Of a stretch of 64,000 bases of DNA, positions 41,333-49,783 are shown in pieces. The notes under the pieces were generated by a model that ran no database searches, was not told the DNA's origin, and saw only the letters and a list, made by a program, of their open reading frames with translations. This DNA is from Pseudovibrio exalbescens (GTDB lineage Bacteria > Pseudomonadota > Alphaproteobacteria > Rhizobiales > Stappiaceae), in assembly GCF_028737195.1 (NCBI RefSeq), contig NZ_JAQZAJ010000001.1, positions 248,001 to 312,000 on the forward strand. Direction: 5' to 3'. Position numbers and translations under genes: made by a program. Position 1 is the first letter of the stretch. Every line of letters starts with the position of its first letter.

Positions 41333-44237
41333 AGCCCAGATGACCATGACCTTGCGCGATAAGTTTTCGCGCAATGGTCGCCGCCTTCGCGACCAAATGA
41401 GAGGCATGCGAAAAGATAGTCGCGATTTGGGACAAGGCTTTAAAAGCGCAGCTCGTGAGGCTGCGGACATGGCTCGCAAGGACGTGCAGGCTGCGCGCTC
41501 AAAGCAGGAGCTCATCGAAAAATTCAAGAAAGGCCGAAATGCGGTCAAGCAATCCCGGCTTGAGTACGTATCTGCCAAGGCAAAGTTGCAGGCTTTCAGC
41601 AACGAACTCAAGGCTTCTGAGAAGCCTTCGAAGAAGCTTCAAACTGCTTTCAAAAAGGCGAAGTCTGATACAGAACGCCTTGGGAAAGCTTTCAAACAAA
41701 CTACACGAACAGCCCAGAGGAATAAGCAGGCGCTAGAGGCGGCTGGTATTAAGGCTAACCGGTTGTCCATGGAAGAGAAGAAGCTGGTAACAACGGTTGA
41801 CCGCGCAACAAAAGAACTGGATGAACAAACAAGAGCGCTTCGAAGACAGCAAGTCGAGTACCAGCGTTTGGAACGCCGAAAGCAAGCAATCCTCAGGTTG
41901 ACTAACCGGGAGCGCCAGCGCCGGGACAGCCGCCTGATGCACGGCGCTGCAGTGGGGGCGGCCGGTGTCGGGGCTATGTTAGCGGGCAGACAAGTAGTTC
42001 GGCCCGTTGCGGGTTCCGTCATGCAGTTTGCCTCGTTTGAAGAGCAGATGGACGCGGTGGCCGCTGTGGCGCGGGTTCGCAAAGGGAGTAATGATTACCG
42101 CAGCTTGAATGAGCTGGCTCGGGAGTTGGGTGCTACAACCAGTTACAGTGCTTTGGAAGCCGGGCAAGGTATGGGCTTTCTTGCCATGGCTGGTATGGAT
42201 GTCAATGCAATCAAAACGTCGATGTCTGATGTACTTGACCTGGCAAAGGCCACCAAGACCGACCTCGCTGGCACGGCAGATATCAGCTCCAATATCCTTT
42301 CTGGTTTTGGCCTGGAGCCGGAACAGATGACCCGCGTGGCTGATGTGCTGACAGCTACAACCACACGAGCAAACGTGGATTTGGTCATGCTTGGGGAAAG
42401 CATGAAGTATGCTGCGCCTGTCGCCAAACAGTTGGGTGTGTCTTTGGAAGAAACAGCTGCCATGGCTGGCTTGCTGGGGAACGTTGGTATTCAGGGCTCA
42501 ATGGCTGGTACGTCGCTGCGTACCATTTACACCCGGTTGGCAGTACCCAATAAGCGGGCGGCAGATGCTCTGCGCACTCTGAAGGTTGAAACAAAAGATG
42601 CAGCGGGCAACCTGCGATCGGTACCTGATGTTCTTCTGGAAATTGCACGGGCAACTGAGCACATGGGCTCAGGACAAAGGGCAGAGATCTTCAAGAGTAT
42701 TGCTGGAGCTGAGGCCGGATCGGCTTTTGCGGCTTTATTGGACAATAAGGGATACGCAGTTTTTGAAACGCTGTTGTCTGATCTTGAAAACGTGAATGGC
42801 GAAGCCAAGCGCGTTGCGACACAGATGGGCGACAACCTGATGGGTGACTGGCGTGGTTTCATGTCTTCTGTTTCAGAACTCGCTCTCATATTCGGCGGCT
42901 CTCTCAGCCCGTCAATAAGAGAAGCCGTTCAATCCATGACTGCATTCACCAGGTCCGTTGGGGTATGGCTTAAAGATCACCCTAATGTGACCAAGGCCAT
43001 TGGCTTTACCATTGCGGCGTTGGCAGGATTGCTGATCGTTGGCGGAGGCCTACTGACCTTTATGGGCTCAGCGATGGCTCTGAGCGCCGGTCTTCGCTTT
43101 GGCTTGTTCATGATGGGAATGCGTGCCAGAACCAGTGCGCGGGGGATTGGACTGATGTCCCGTGCTTTGCGTCTGGTCAATCCAATCCGTTGGGCGCTGT
43201 TAATCCCCAAACTGAGCTGGAAACTGTTCGTTCCCGCTTTGAGATGGCTTTCCTTCGTGCCCAAAATTGGGTGGCAGAGCCTGGTTACAGGCTTCCGATG
43301 GCTGTCGTTCGTTCCCAAACTGTCCTGGCGGTTATTGATCCCTGCGTTGCGATGGGGCTCTCGCCTCATCCCAGGTATTGGATGGGCCGTTCTGGCAGGA
43401 GAATTGGCGTGGCATCTTCTCATAAAACCATTGGGGTGGGACAAGTATCTGCCCAGCATTGACTGGCAGCAGATTGTTGGCGCTGTGTCATGGGAAGGCT
43501 GGATCCCGCGCATCGACTGGAAGAAGGTTATTGGATCAATCTCTTGGCCGTCAGAACTGACATCCTTTGACTGGAGAAAGTTCATTTCTGAAGTCGATTG
43601 GAAGAACCTTGTGCTTCTTAGTGTGCCGGGCACAATCAACTCGGTCATCGAAGCCTTTACCGGGATCAACCTGTTTGAGGCAGGTGTGAACGCCATCAAG
43701 TCACTTTGGAACGGCATGAAGTCCATGGTTGGTCAAATGGCGGCTGATATCAAGGCGCGGATGGTAGGAATGCTGCCGGACTGGGCAACCAAATACCTTG
43801 GAATTGGTAGCGCTTCCGATGGCGCTGAAGGAAAGCTACAAGCTAGAGCGACGGGTGGCTCATATCGGTCCGGGCCTCTTCTGGTCGGAGAGCAAGGCCC
43901 AGAGCTGCGCTATGCAACTCAGGGCGGATATATCGCCCACAATGACAATTTGAAGCGCATGGTGCGGATGTCTGATCGTATTCGCCGAGCGGCTCGAATT
44001 GGAATGGTTGCCGGTGCGATGGCCGCGCCAGTTTCAGCAGTTGCTGCAGCACCTATTCTTCCCACTATGCCAGCTCAAACCGCTCCTGCTGCAACTGCCG
44101 GGCCGAAGTTTGAGATCTCAATTCAGATTGGCGATATCACGGCTACGGATGCGAACATTGGTAATGTTGTCGAAGAGGCGGTTGCAAACGCTCTGGAACG
44201 CGCCATGGCTGACGCGCAGAGGCGTTTGTCTGATTGA
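41316..44237 (+). CDS. Tail tape-measure protein
   Basis: 973 residues, setting tail length. An N-terminal coiled coil (about 25-205) is followed by the conserved tape-measure domain from about 240 (FEEQMDAVAAVARV, LARELGATTSYSALEAGQGM, GNVGIQGSMAGTSLRTIYTR). Membrane-like helices lie near 560-610, and a Trp-rich repeat region at 622-765 has 17 Trp in about 140 residues. The C-terminus has GPLLVGEQGPELRYA. It follows the E/E' chaperone, its usual partner. The repeat region may reflect recent tail-length change. Confidence 0.93.
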   Translation: MSNNLKAQMTMTLRDKFSRNGRRLRDQMRGMRKDSRDLGQGFKSAAREAADMARKDVQAARSKQELIEKFKKGRNAVKQSRLEYVSAKAKLQAFSNELKASEKPSKKLQTAFKKAKSDTERLGKAFKQTTRTAQRNKQALEAAGIKANRLSMEEKKLVTTVDRATKELDEQTRALRRQQVEYQRLERRKQAILRLTNRERQRRDSRLMHGAAVGAAGVGAMLAGRQVVRPVAGSVMQFASFEEQMDAVAAVARVRKGSNDYRSLNELARELGATTSYSALEAGQGMGFLAMAGMDVNAIKTSMSDVLDLAKATKTDLAGTADISSNILSGFGLEPEQMTRVADVLTATTTRANVDLVMLGESMKYAAPVAKQLGVSLEETAAMAGLLGNVGIQGSMAGTSLRTIYTRLAVPNKRAADALRTLKVETKDAAGNLRSVPDVLLEIARATEHMGSGQRAEIFKSIAGAEAGSAFAALLDNKGYAVFETLLSDLENVNGEAKRVATQMGDNLMGDWRGFMSSVSELALIFGGSLSPSIREAVQSMTAFTRSVGVWLKDHPNVTKAIGFTIAALAGLLIVGGGLLTFMGSAMALSAGLRFGLFMMGMRARTSARGIGLMSRALRLVNPIRWALLIPKLSWKLFVPALRWLSFVPKIGWQSLVTGFRWLSFVPKLSWRLLIPALRWGSRLIPGIGWAVLAGELAWHLLIKPLGWDKYLPSIDWQQIVGAVSWEGWIPRIDWKKVIGSISWPSELTSFDWRKFISEVDWKNLVLLSVPGTINSVIEAFTGINLFEAGVNAIKSLWNGMKSMVGQMAADIKARMVGMLPDWATKYLGIGSASDGAEGKLQARATGGSYRSGPLLVGEQGPELRYATQGGYIAHNDNLKRMVRMSDRIRRAARIGMVAGAMAAPVSAVAAAPILPTMPAQTAPAATAGPKFEISIQIGDITATDANIGNVVEEAVANALERAMADAQRRLSD

Positions 44238-44248
44238 GGAGAACCATC

Positions 44249-44659
44249 ATGTCCAGACCCCTGGCTGCTTTGGGGAGGTTTATATTCTCACCTGATGCTG
44301 GATCTTTTGAGGAGCTGGAACGGCGCTGGAAGTTCATCTGGGCAAAGCCAGATCCGATTGGCGGTGCTCCCAGAAAGCAATGGACTGGCCCGGGTGATCA
44401 AACATTGATGATCAAGGGCGGGATTTGGCCGGAGATCCAACCTGCGGGCGCGTGGAAGCTGGAAGCCATTGCTGCCCGTGCTGGCACGGGTCAGCCGGTT
44501 AGTCTCACTTTAGGTTCTGGCCGCGTTCTGGGGCGCTGGTGTGTGGAAGAGATCTCAAAGAAAGAAACTGAGTTTGTCCGGCCTGGACCCGGAACGGTAA
44601 TGGAGTTTTCCATCCAACTCAGCCGGTATACTGGAGGAAGTTCACTATGGCCGTTCTAA
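44249..44659 (+). CDS. Tail protein U (P2 gpU-like)
   Basis: 136 residues from ATG 44249 (GAGGAGAA upstream). LGRFIFSPDAGSFEELERRW, RPQWTGPGD-like RKQWTGPGDQTLMIKGGIWP and LGSGRVLGRWCVEEIS are hallmarks of P2 U proteins, which cap the tail end. It overlaps gene X by 13 bp. Confidence 0.87.
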   Translation: MSRPLAALGRFIFSPDAGSFEELERRWKFIWAKPDPIGGAPRKQWTGPGDQTLMIKGGIWPEIQPAGAWKLEAIAARAGTGQPVSLTLGSGRVLGRWCVEEISKKETEFVRPGPGTVMEFSIQLSRYTGGSSLWPF

Positions 44660-44883
44660 AACGTGCTCAGAAGGGTGATACCGTTGAACTGATGATCATG
44701 AAGCACTATGGCCGCCAGAGCGATGAACTGCTGCGTTTGGTGATGACACATGAGCGCAACAAGCACCTTTGCGCCCCCGATGCGCCCTTCGTTCTGGACA
44801 GTTCAGTTCTGGTGTACTTCCCAGATGCACCAAATCAGGAAGCGCCTCGTTTTGTTACCCCTGCCATCAGTCTTTGGAGCTGA
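44647..44883 (+). CDS. Tail protein X (P2 gpX-like, LysM-type)
   Basis: 78 residues of the gpX family. AQKGDTVELMIMKHYGRQSD is a LysM-like start, then VLVYFPDAPNQ near the end. Such proteins are baseplate hub components between U and D in P2. It overlaps U and ends 1 bp before D. Confidence 0.85.
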   Translation: MAVLKRAQKGDTVELMIMKHYGRQSDELLRLVMTHERNKHLCAPDAPFVLDSSVLVYFPDAPNQEAPRFVTPAISLWS

Positions 44884-44884
44884 T

Positions 44885-45886
44885 ATGAATCTGTTTGTTT
44901 CTATTAACGGTATCGATGTTTCCGGTTTTGTTATTGGTCAGCTCTTGGGAAATGAATCAAACTCTAATCTGATCGATATCAGCGTGACAGATGAAGCTGG
45001 CAGCAAGTCCGACAAGGTTGAACTGACATTGGTGCGTGATGGAAATATTCCACCACCACCAAAAGGAGCCGAGATCCTCGTAATGCTTCCCAATGCTCAG
45101 GGCATGCTGATGCCAGTCGGGACGTTCTATTCCGACGCTCCAACGACGAGGGGAAACAAAAAGGACGGCCACCAGATGCGGATTAGTGGAACGTCCGCCA
45201 ATATGGGTGGTTCTTTAAAGGAGAAGAGAACCCAAAGCTACAGCAACACAACTGTCAAAAAGGTAGTCGAGATCATTGCGGGCCGTCATTCTCTGGAACC
45301 GGTAGTAGGCGATAGCCTTGCCTCAATCGCGGTCCTACACAAGGATCAGACGAATGTGAGTGATATGCACTTCCTTACCGAGTGGGCAAAGGATCTGGGA
45401 GCCATATTCAAACCAACTCAAAGGAAGCTGCTTTTTGTTGAAAAGGGAACCACCAAATCAGCAACCGGAATTCCGCTTCCGGCTGTGATGCCACTAGCAA
45501 CTCAGATAATTGACTATGAATGGGAAGGGAGCCAACGTGATGAGTACAAGATGATTAAGGCTGCCTATCACGATCAGGACGGGGCAACTCGCTTGTATGA
45601 GGTGGCTGGAGAGGGAGAGCCTTCCTACACTCTATCCAAGAGCTATCCTGGAAAGGACGAAGCCAAAAGAGCTGCAGACGCCGCATTGAAAGAAGGCGTG
45701 GCTGGTGCCGAGAAGGCGAAGATCACGATTATAGGGGACGCCAGTGCCCTGGCTGAAGGCGCAATTACCCTGCCGCCACTCCAACCTGAGTTGGCTGGTT
45801 CGTGGAGCATTCGAAAGGTGGTTCACAATGTTCGAAAGGCTGTCGGATACACTTCGAAGCTGGATCTGGAAAGGGTGCGAAGCTAG
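44885..45886 (+). CDS. Late gene D tail protein (P2 gpD-like)
   Basis: 333 residues from ATG 44885, the baseplate hub protein related to T4 gp27 and type VI VgrG. LFVSINGIDVSGFVIGQLLG, SKSDKVELTLVRDG and SDMHFLTEWAKDLGAIFKPT are family features. It is the last gene of the prophage. Its 3' end contains three TTCGAA sites 21-22 bp apart that may also serve as DNA signals. Confidence 0.9.
   Translation: MNLFVSINGIDVSGFVIGQLLGNESNSNLIDISVTDEAGSKSDKVELTLVRDGNIPPPPKGAEILVMLPNAQGMLMPVGTFYSDAPTTRGNKKDGHQMRISGTSANMGGSLKEKRTQSYSNTTVKKVVEIIAGRHSLEPVVGDSLASIAVLHKDQTNVSDMHFLTEWAKDLGAIFKPTQRKLLFVEKGTTKSATGIPLPAVMPLATQIIDYEWEGSQRDEYKMIKAAYHDQDGATRLYEVAGEGEPSYTLSKSYPGKDEAKRAADAALKEGVAGAEKAKITIIGDASALAEGAITLPPLQPELAGSWSIRKVVHNVRKAVGYTSKLDLERVRS
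45810..45858. repeat. Right TTCGAA cluster
   Basis: TTCGAA at 45810, 45831 and 45853, spaced 21 and 22 bp (two helical turns), inside the end of gene D. It is 164-212 bp from the right prophage end, mirroring the left cluster at 173-223 bp. Confidence 0.6.
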
Positions 45887-45937
45887 CTCTTGAAATGCGA
45901 CAGTGAGAACATACCGCCTACTGAAAATTGCGCTTCA

Positions 45938-45952
45938 CGCCCCAAAGGGGCG
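45938..45952. other. Short GC hairpin after gene D
   Basis: CGCCCC-AAA-GGGGCG, a 6-bp perfect stem after the last phage gene. It lacks a T run on the plus strand and is at best a weak late terminator. Confidence 0.4.
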
Positions 45953-45974
45953 AAAACACCCCCCAAACCGAAGT

Positions 45975-45993
45975 GCTCCAAATCCAAGTGTCC
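45975..45993 (-). repeat. Transposase binding site R2
   Basis: The minus strand reads GGACACTTGGATTTGGAGC, 18 of 19 identical to L3, in inverted orientation relative to the left sites. Confidence 0.85.
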
Positions 45994-45996
45994 CAT

Positions 45997-46022
45997 ACTC
46001 TAAATCCAAGTGTCCCGCTTCA
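45997..46022 (-). repeat. Right terminal inverted repeat with transposase site R1
   Basis: The minus strand starts TGAAGCG, then GGACACTTGGATTTAGAGT (46015-45997). The core is 7 bp from the end, as in L1. The plus strand ends CTTCA. Confidence 0.9.
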
Positions 46023-46027
46023 ATGCG
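46023..46027 (+). repeat. Right copy of 5-bp target-site duplication (ATGCG)
   Basis: ATGCG directly after the CA end, identical to 11357-11361. Confidence 0.93.
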
Positions 46028-46136
46028 TTAGTTCCCTTTTTGTTTACCTTCAATTTACCATGCCTTCCATTCTGAAAAATCAGGAGTTGCATAAAAAGAA
46101 CAAATAAAGAACTATAGTGGAACAGAAAGGGTTCTG

Positions 46137-46247
46137 ATGGAGTTTGACATGATGTATTTCATTCGTGATGTTGCTGCTTTCGCTTCTATGGTCGCTCTTG
46201 GTTCCAGTTTTTGGTTATGGGGGCAGGCATTGGCATCAGGCTTGTGA
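46137..46247 (+). CDS. 36-residue small membrane protein upstream of dnaE
   Basis: MEFDMMYFIRDVAAFASMVA ... ends GQALASGL. One hydrophobic helix spans about residues 8-28, with charged residues before it. AGAAAGGG lies 5-6 bases before the ATG, a good ribosome site. The codon use is protein-like, and the position just before dnaE outside the prophage suggests a host gene. I do not recognise a named family. It fills most of the space between the prophage end and dnaE. Confidence 0.5.
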   Translation: MEFDMMYFIRDVAAFASMVALGSSFWLWGQALASGL

Positions 46248-46351
46248 TGGTGATTGGTGTGAATAGCTTCCCCATACAGTCGACATTCGCAGGCGGTTAC
46301 CGCATTCTGCGCAGCCAACAGGGTTGGTAAACAAATAAAGAGGTGTGTGTG

Positions 46352-49300
46352 ATGTCTGGACCGGGTTTTGTGCATTTGAGAACCCATTCGGCTTACTCAC
46401 TTCTTGAGGGTGCCTTGCCATTGGCCAAGCTTCTTGATTTGGCCGCCAAGGACGACCAGCCCGCGCTTGCCATGACCGACACGGGCAATCTGTTCGGTGC
46501 GCTGGAGTTCTCAGAAAAAGCTTTTGGTGCTGGTATCCAGCCAATTGTCGGCTCCCAGGTTGCGATCAATTTCAAAGACACGGATGCCAAGGGGGATGAG
46601 GCGCTCACGGATATGGTTTTTCTGGCCGCGAGTGAGCAAGGCTACGAAAACCTCATGGACATTGTCTCCCGCGCTTTCTTGGATACGGAGCCTGGGTATC
46701 GGGCCAATATCGATCTCGAGCGGCTGAGGCTAAAGAATTCTGGCCTGATCGCTCTGACAGGTGCTCTTAATGGTCCAATCAACACCGCTCTCTTCAATGG
46801 CTTTCCAGAGCTCGCTTGTTCACGTTTGAAAACGCTCAAGGAGATTTTTGGTGATCGCCTCTACGTTGAGGTGCAACGGCATGGATTGCCGGCTGAGGAT
46901 CAGGTGGAGCCGGAGCTTTTGGAGCTGGCGTATGCGGAAGATGTGCCGCTGGTAGCCACGAATGAGCCGTTTTTTCCATCTGCGGATGATTATGAAGCCC
47001 ATGATGCGCTGCTGGCCATTTCTGAGGGGCGTGTCCTTATTGAAACAGACCGTCGTCAGTTGACGGAAGAGTTTAGGTTCAAGACTCGCGCCGAGATGCT
47101 GGAGGTTTTTTCGGACCTGCCGGAGGCGTTGGACAACACCGTCAAAATTGCACAGCGCTGCCACTATCGCCCTTTGAAGCGCGCGCCGATCCTGCCGCGG
47201 TTTGCAGGCGCGGATTCCGATCCGGAAGAGGCTGAAAAGGCGGAGGCAGACGAGCTTGCCCGTCAGTCAAGAGAGGGATTGCAGGCCCGCCTGGATGTGC
47301 ATGGGCTTGCTCCCGGTCTTGAAGAAAAGGATTACTGGGAGCGGCTCGACTACGAGCTCGGCATCATTACTCGCATGAAGTTCCCAGGGTACTTCCTGAT
47401 CGTTGCGGACTTCATCAAGTGGGCCAAGGAGCAAGACATCCCTGTTGGGCCTGGTCGTGGTTCTGGTGCGGGTTCATTGGTGGCGTGGTCCTTGACGATC
47501 ACTGACCTTGATCCCATGCGGTTCTCTCTGCTTTTCGAGCGGTTCTTGAACCCGGAACGCGTTTCCATGCCTGACTTTGACATCGACTTTTGCCAGAACC
47601 GGCGAGAAGAAGTCATTCGGTATGTGCAGCGCAAATATGGCCGGGAACAGGTGGCTCAAATCATCACCTTTGGTACGCTACAAGCCAAGGCTGTGCTGCG
47701 TGACGTGGGGCGTGTGTTGCAGATGCCCTACGGCCAGGTGGACCGTCTTTCCAAGCTGGTTCCTGGGAACCCGGCAAACCCGGTCACGCTTGCACAGGCG
47801 ATCGAAGAAGAGCCAAGGCTGCGTGAAGCTGCGCGGCAGGAGGAGGTCGTAGACCGCCTGTTGATCATGGCACAGAAGCTGGAAGGTCTTTATCGGCACG
47901 CGTCAACCCATGCCGCTGGCGTCGTGATCGGGGACCGACCGCTTGAACAGTTGGTTCCGCTTTACCGAGACCCGCGTTCCGATATGCCGGTTGCTCAGTT
48001 CAACATGAAGTGGGTGGAGCAGGCAGGGCTGGTCAAGTTTGACTTTCTTGGCCTTAAAACCCTGACGGTGATCGATACGGCGATCAGTTTGCTTCGGCGC
48101 AGGGGCGTTGAGGTGGATATTGCCTCAATCCCGATTGATGATCCGGCGACCTACAAGCTGCTGGCTGCTGGCGATACGGTTGGCGTGTTTCAGTTGGAAA
48201 GTCAGGGCATGCGCCGGGCGATCGCCGGGATGCGGCCTGACCGGTTTGAGGACATTGTTGCGCTTGTGGCGCTTTATCGCCCGGGTCCAATGGACAATAT
48301 TCCGGTCTACAACGCAGTAAAGCACGGGGAGCAGGAACCGGATTATCTTCACCCGCTTCTGGAGCCGATCCTAAAGGAGACGAACGGCATTATCGTCTAT
48401 CAGGAGCAGGTTATGCAGATCGCGCAGGTGCTCTCTGGGTACTCACTGGGTGAGGCGGACTTGTTGCGCCGCGCGATGGGTAAGAAAATTGCCGCTGAAA
48501 TGGAGATCCAACGGGCCCGATTTACGGAAGGGGCCGTTGAGCGCGGGATCGACAAAAACCAGGCCGGAATGATCTACGATCTGGTGGCCAAGTTTGCAAA
48601 TTACGGCTTCAACAAATCTCACGCGGCAGCTTATGCGCTGGTGGCTTATCAGACAGCATGGCTCAAGGCGAACTATCCGGTTGAGTTTCTTGCAGGCATC
48701 ATGACGCTGGATCTTGGCAATACGGACAAGCTCAGCGATTTTCGCCAGGAAGCGGTTCGCATGGGCATTGAAGTGGTGCCGCCGTCGGTTAATCGCTCAG
48801 GGCCGCACTTCGATGTGGAAGACGGGAAAATTCTTTACGCGCTTGGTGCCATCAAGGGCGTCGGCGAACACGCCATCGAACACATTGTAGAGGTGCGCGG
48901 TGACAAACCTTTCAAGGATATGGCGGATTTCGCGCAGCGGGTGAGCACGCGCATCGTTAACAAACGCACACTGGAAAGCCTGATTGCAGCCGGTGCGTTT
49001 GATGAACTCAACAAGAACCGGGCACAGTTGCTTCAGGGACTGGACCGGATCGTTGCCACCTCTCACCGCGCCGAAGACAACGCCACGTCGGGTCAAAATG
49101 AGCTCTTCGGCGGCGCTGATGCGCCGGAGCCGCTGATCATGCCAGATGTGGACCCGTGGACGCCGTCAGAACGGTTGCAGCGTGAACACAGCGCTGTCGG
49201 CTTTTACATTTCCGCCCATCCGCTGGATGAGTATCAGGAGCTCTTCAAGAAACTGCGCGTGCAGCTCTGGAAGGATTTCGAACAGTCTGTGAAAGCAGGG

Positions 49301-49783
49301 GCGTCCGCAGGCCGCCTTGTGGGTACGATCACGTCTCGTCAGGAGCGCAAGACCCGCAAGGGCACGCAAATGGGCATCGTGCGGATTTCTGATCCCACCG
49401 GCCAATACGAAGCCATTCTGTTTTCGGAGGGGTTGAACCAGTTCCGCGATCTGTTGGAGCCGGGCAATTCGGTGGTGCTTCTGGTGCAGGCGGATATGCG
49501 CGAGGAAGAGGTCAGCGTGCGCATTACCCAAGTCGATCCGTTGGAGCGGATTGCTTCTCGCGTGCACAAAACCCTGCGCGTGTTTATGAACACGTCCCAG
49601 CCTGTGACAAGCCTTCAAAGGCAGCTGAAGCCGGGTGGGGACGGTGAAGTGAGTTGCATCATGCTGTTGGATCAGGGACAGCGGGAGGTAGAGGTCAAGC
49701 TTCCCGGCGGGTATCAGCTGTCGCCGCAATTGGCAGGTGCGCTCAAGTCCATGCCCGGCGTTTTGGATGTTCAGATGAACTAG
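46352..49783 (+). CDS. dnaE: DNA polymerase III alpha subunit
   Basis: Replicative polymerase, 1143 residues. The PHP domain begins FVHLRTHSAYSLLEGA. The polymerase core has GPGRGSGAGSLVAW and the catalytic PDFDIDF with Asp408 and Asp410 (401 and 403 in E. coli). The tau/beta-binding C-terminal region includes an OB domain (GRLVGTITSRQERKTRKGTQ). ATG 46352 is chosen because AAAGAGG lies 8 bases before it. A GTG at 46343 is in the same frame but overlaps that site. Normally it directly follows lolD in this group. Confidence 0.97.
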   Translation: MSGPGFVHLRTHSAYSLLEGALPLAKLLDLAAKDDQPALAMTDTGNLFGALEFSEKAFGAGIQPIVGSQVAINFKDTDAKGDEALTDMVFLAASEQGYENLMDIVSRAFLDTEPGYRANIDLERLRLKNSGLIALTGALNGPINTALFNGFPELACSRLKTLKEIFGDRLYVEVQRHGLPAEDQVEPELLELAYAEDVPLVATNEPFFPSADDYEAHDALLAISEGRVLIETDRRQLTEEFRFKTRAEMLEVFSDLPEALDNTVKIAQRCHYRPLKRAPILPRFAGADSDPEEAEKAEADELARQSREGLQARLDVHGLAPGLEEKDYWERLDYELGIITRMKFPGYFLIVADFIKWAKEQDIPVGPGRGSGAGSLVAWSLTITDLDPMRFSLLFERFLNPERVSMPDFDIDFCQNRREEVIRYVQRKYGREQVAQIITFGTLQAKAVLRDVGRVLQMPYGQVDRLSKLVPGNPANPVTLAQAIEEEPRLREAARQEEVVDRLLIMAQKLEGLYRHASTHAAGVVIGDRPLEQLVPLYRDPRSDMPVAQFNMKWVEQAGLVKFDFLGLKTLTVIDTAISLLRRRGVEVDIASIPIDDPATYKLLAAGDTVGVFQLESQGMRRAIAGMRPDRFEDIVALVALYRPGPMDNIPVYNAVKHGEQEPDYLHPLLEPILKETNGIIVYQEQVMQIAQVLSGYSLGEADLLRRAMGKKIAAEMEIQRARFTEGAVERGIDKNQAGMIYDLVAKFANYGFNKSHAAAYALVAYQTAWLKANYPVEFLAGIMTLDLGNTDKLSDFRQEAVRMGIEVVPPSVNRSGPHFDVEDGKILYALGAIKGVGEHAIEHIVEVRGDKPFKDMADFAQRVSTRIVNKRTLESLIAAGAFDELNKNRAQLLQGLDRIVATSHRAEDNATSGQNELFGGADAPEPLIMPDVDPWTPSERLQREHSAVGFYISAHPLDEYQELFKKLRVQLWKDFEQSVKAGASAGRLVGTITSRQERKTRKGTQMGIVRISDPTGQYEAILFSEGLNQFRDLLEPGNSVVLLVQADMREEEVSVRITQVDPLERIASRVHKTLRVFMNTSQPVTSLQRQLKPGGDGEVSCIMLLDQGQREVEVKLPGGYQLSPQLAGALKSMPGVLDVQMN

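Larger units (their letters stand above)
11362..46022 (+). mobile_element. Complete Mu-like transposable prophage, 34,661 bp
   Basis: The element starts TGTAG and ends CTTCA, giving TG...CA termini. The outer 26 bases of both ends are inverted repeats of each other with 20 matches. It is flanked by ATGCG duplications and separates lolD from dnaE. Content runs in Mu order: repressor, Ner, transposase A, ATPase B, GemA, Mor, lysis, terminase, portal, F, protease/scaffold, head subunit, then a P2-like tail. I see no frameshift or truncation in the core genes, so the prophage may be functional. It lacks a visible invertase, mom and gam. Confidence 0.96.

Noticed and set aside
44750-44884. Longer start for gene D
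   Set aside because: The extra 45 codons overlap gene X entirely in another frame and do not resemble P2 gpD.
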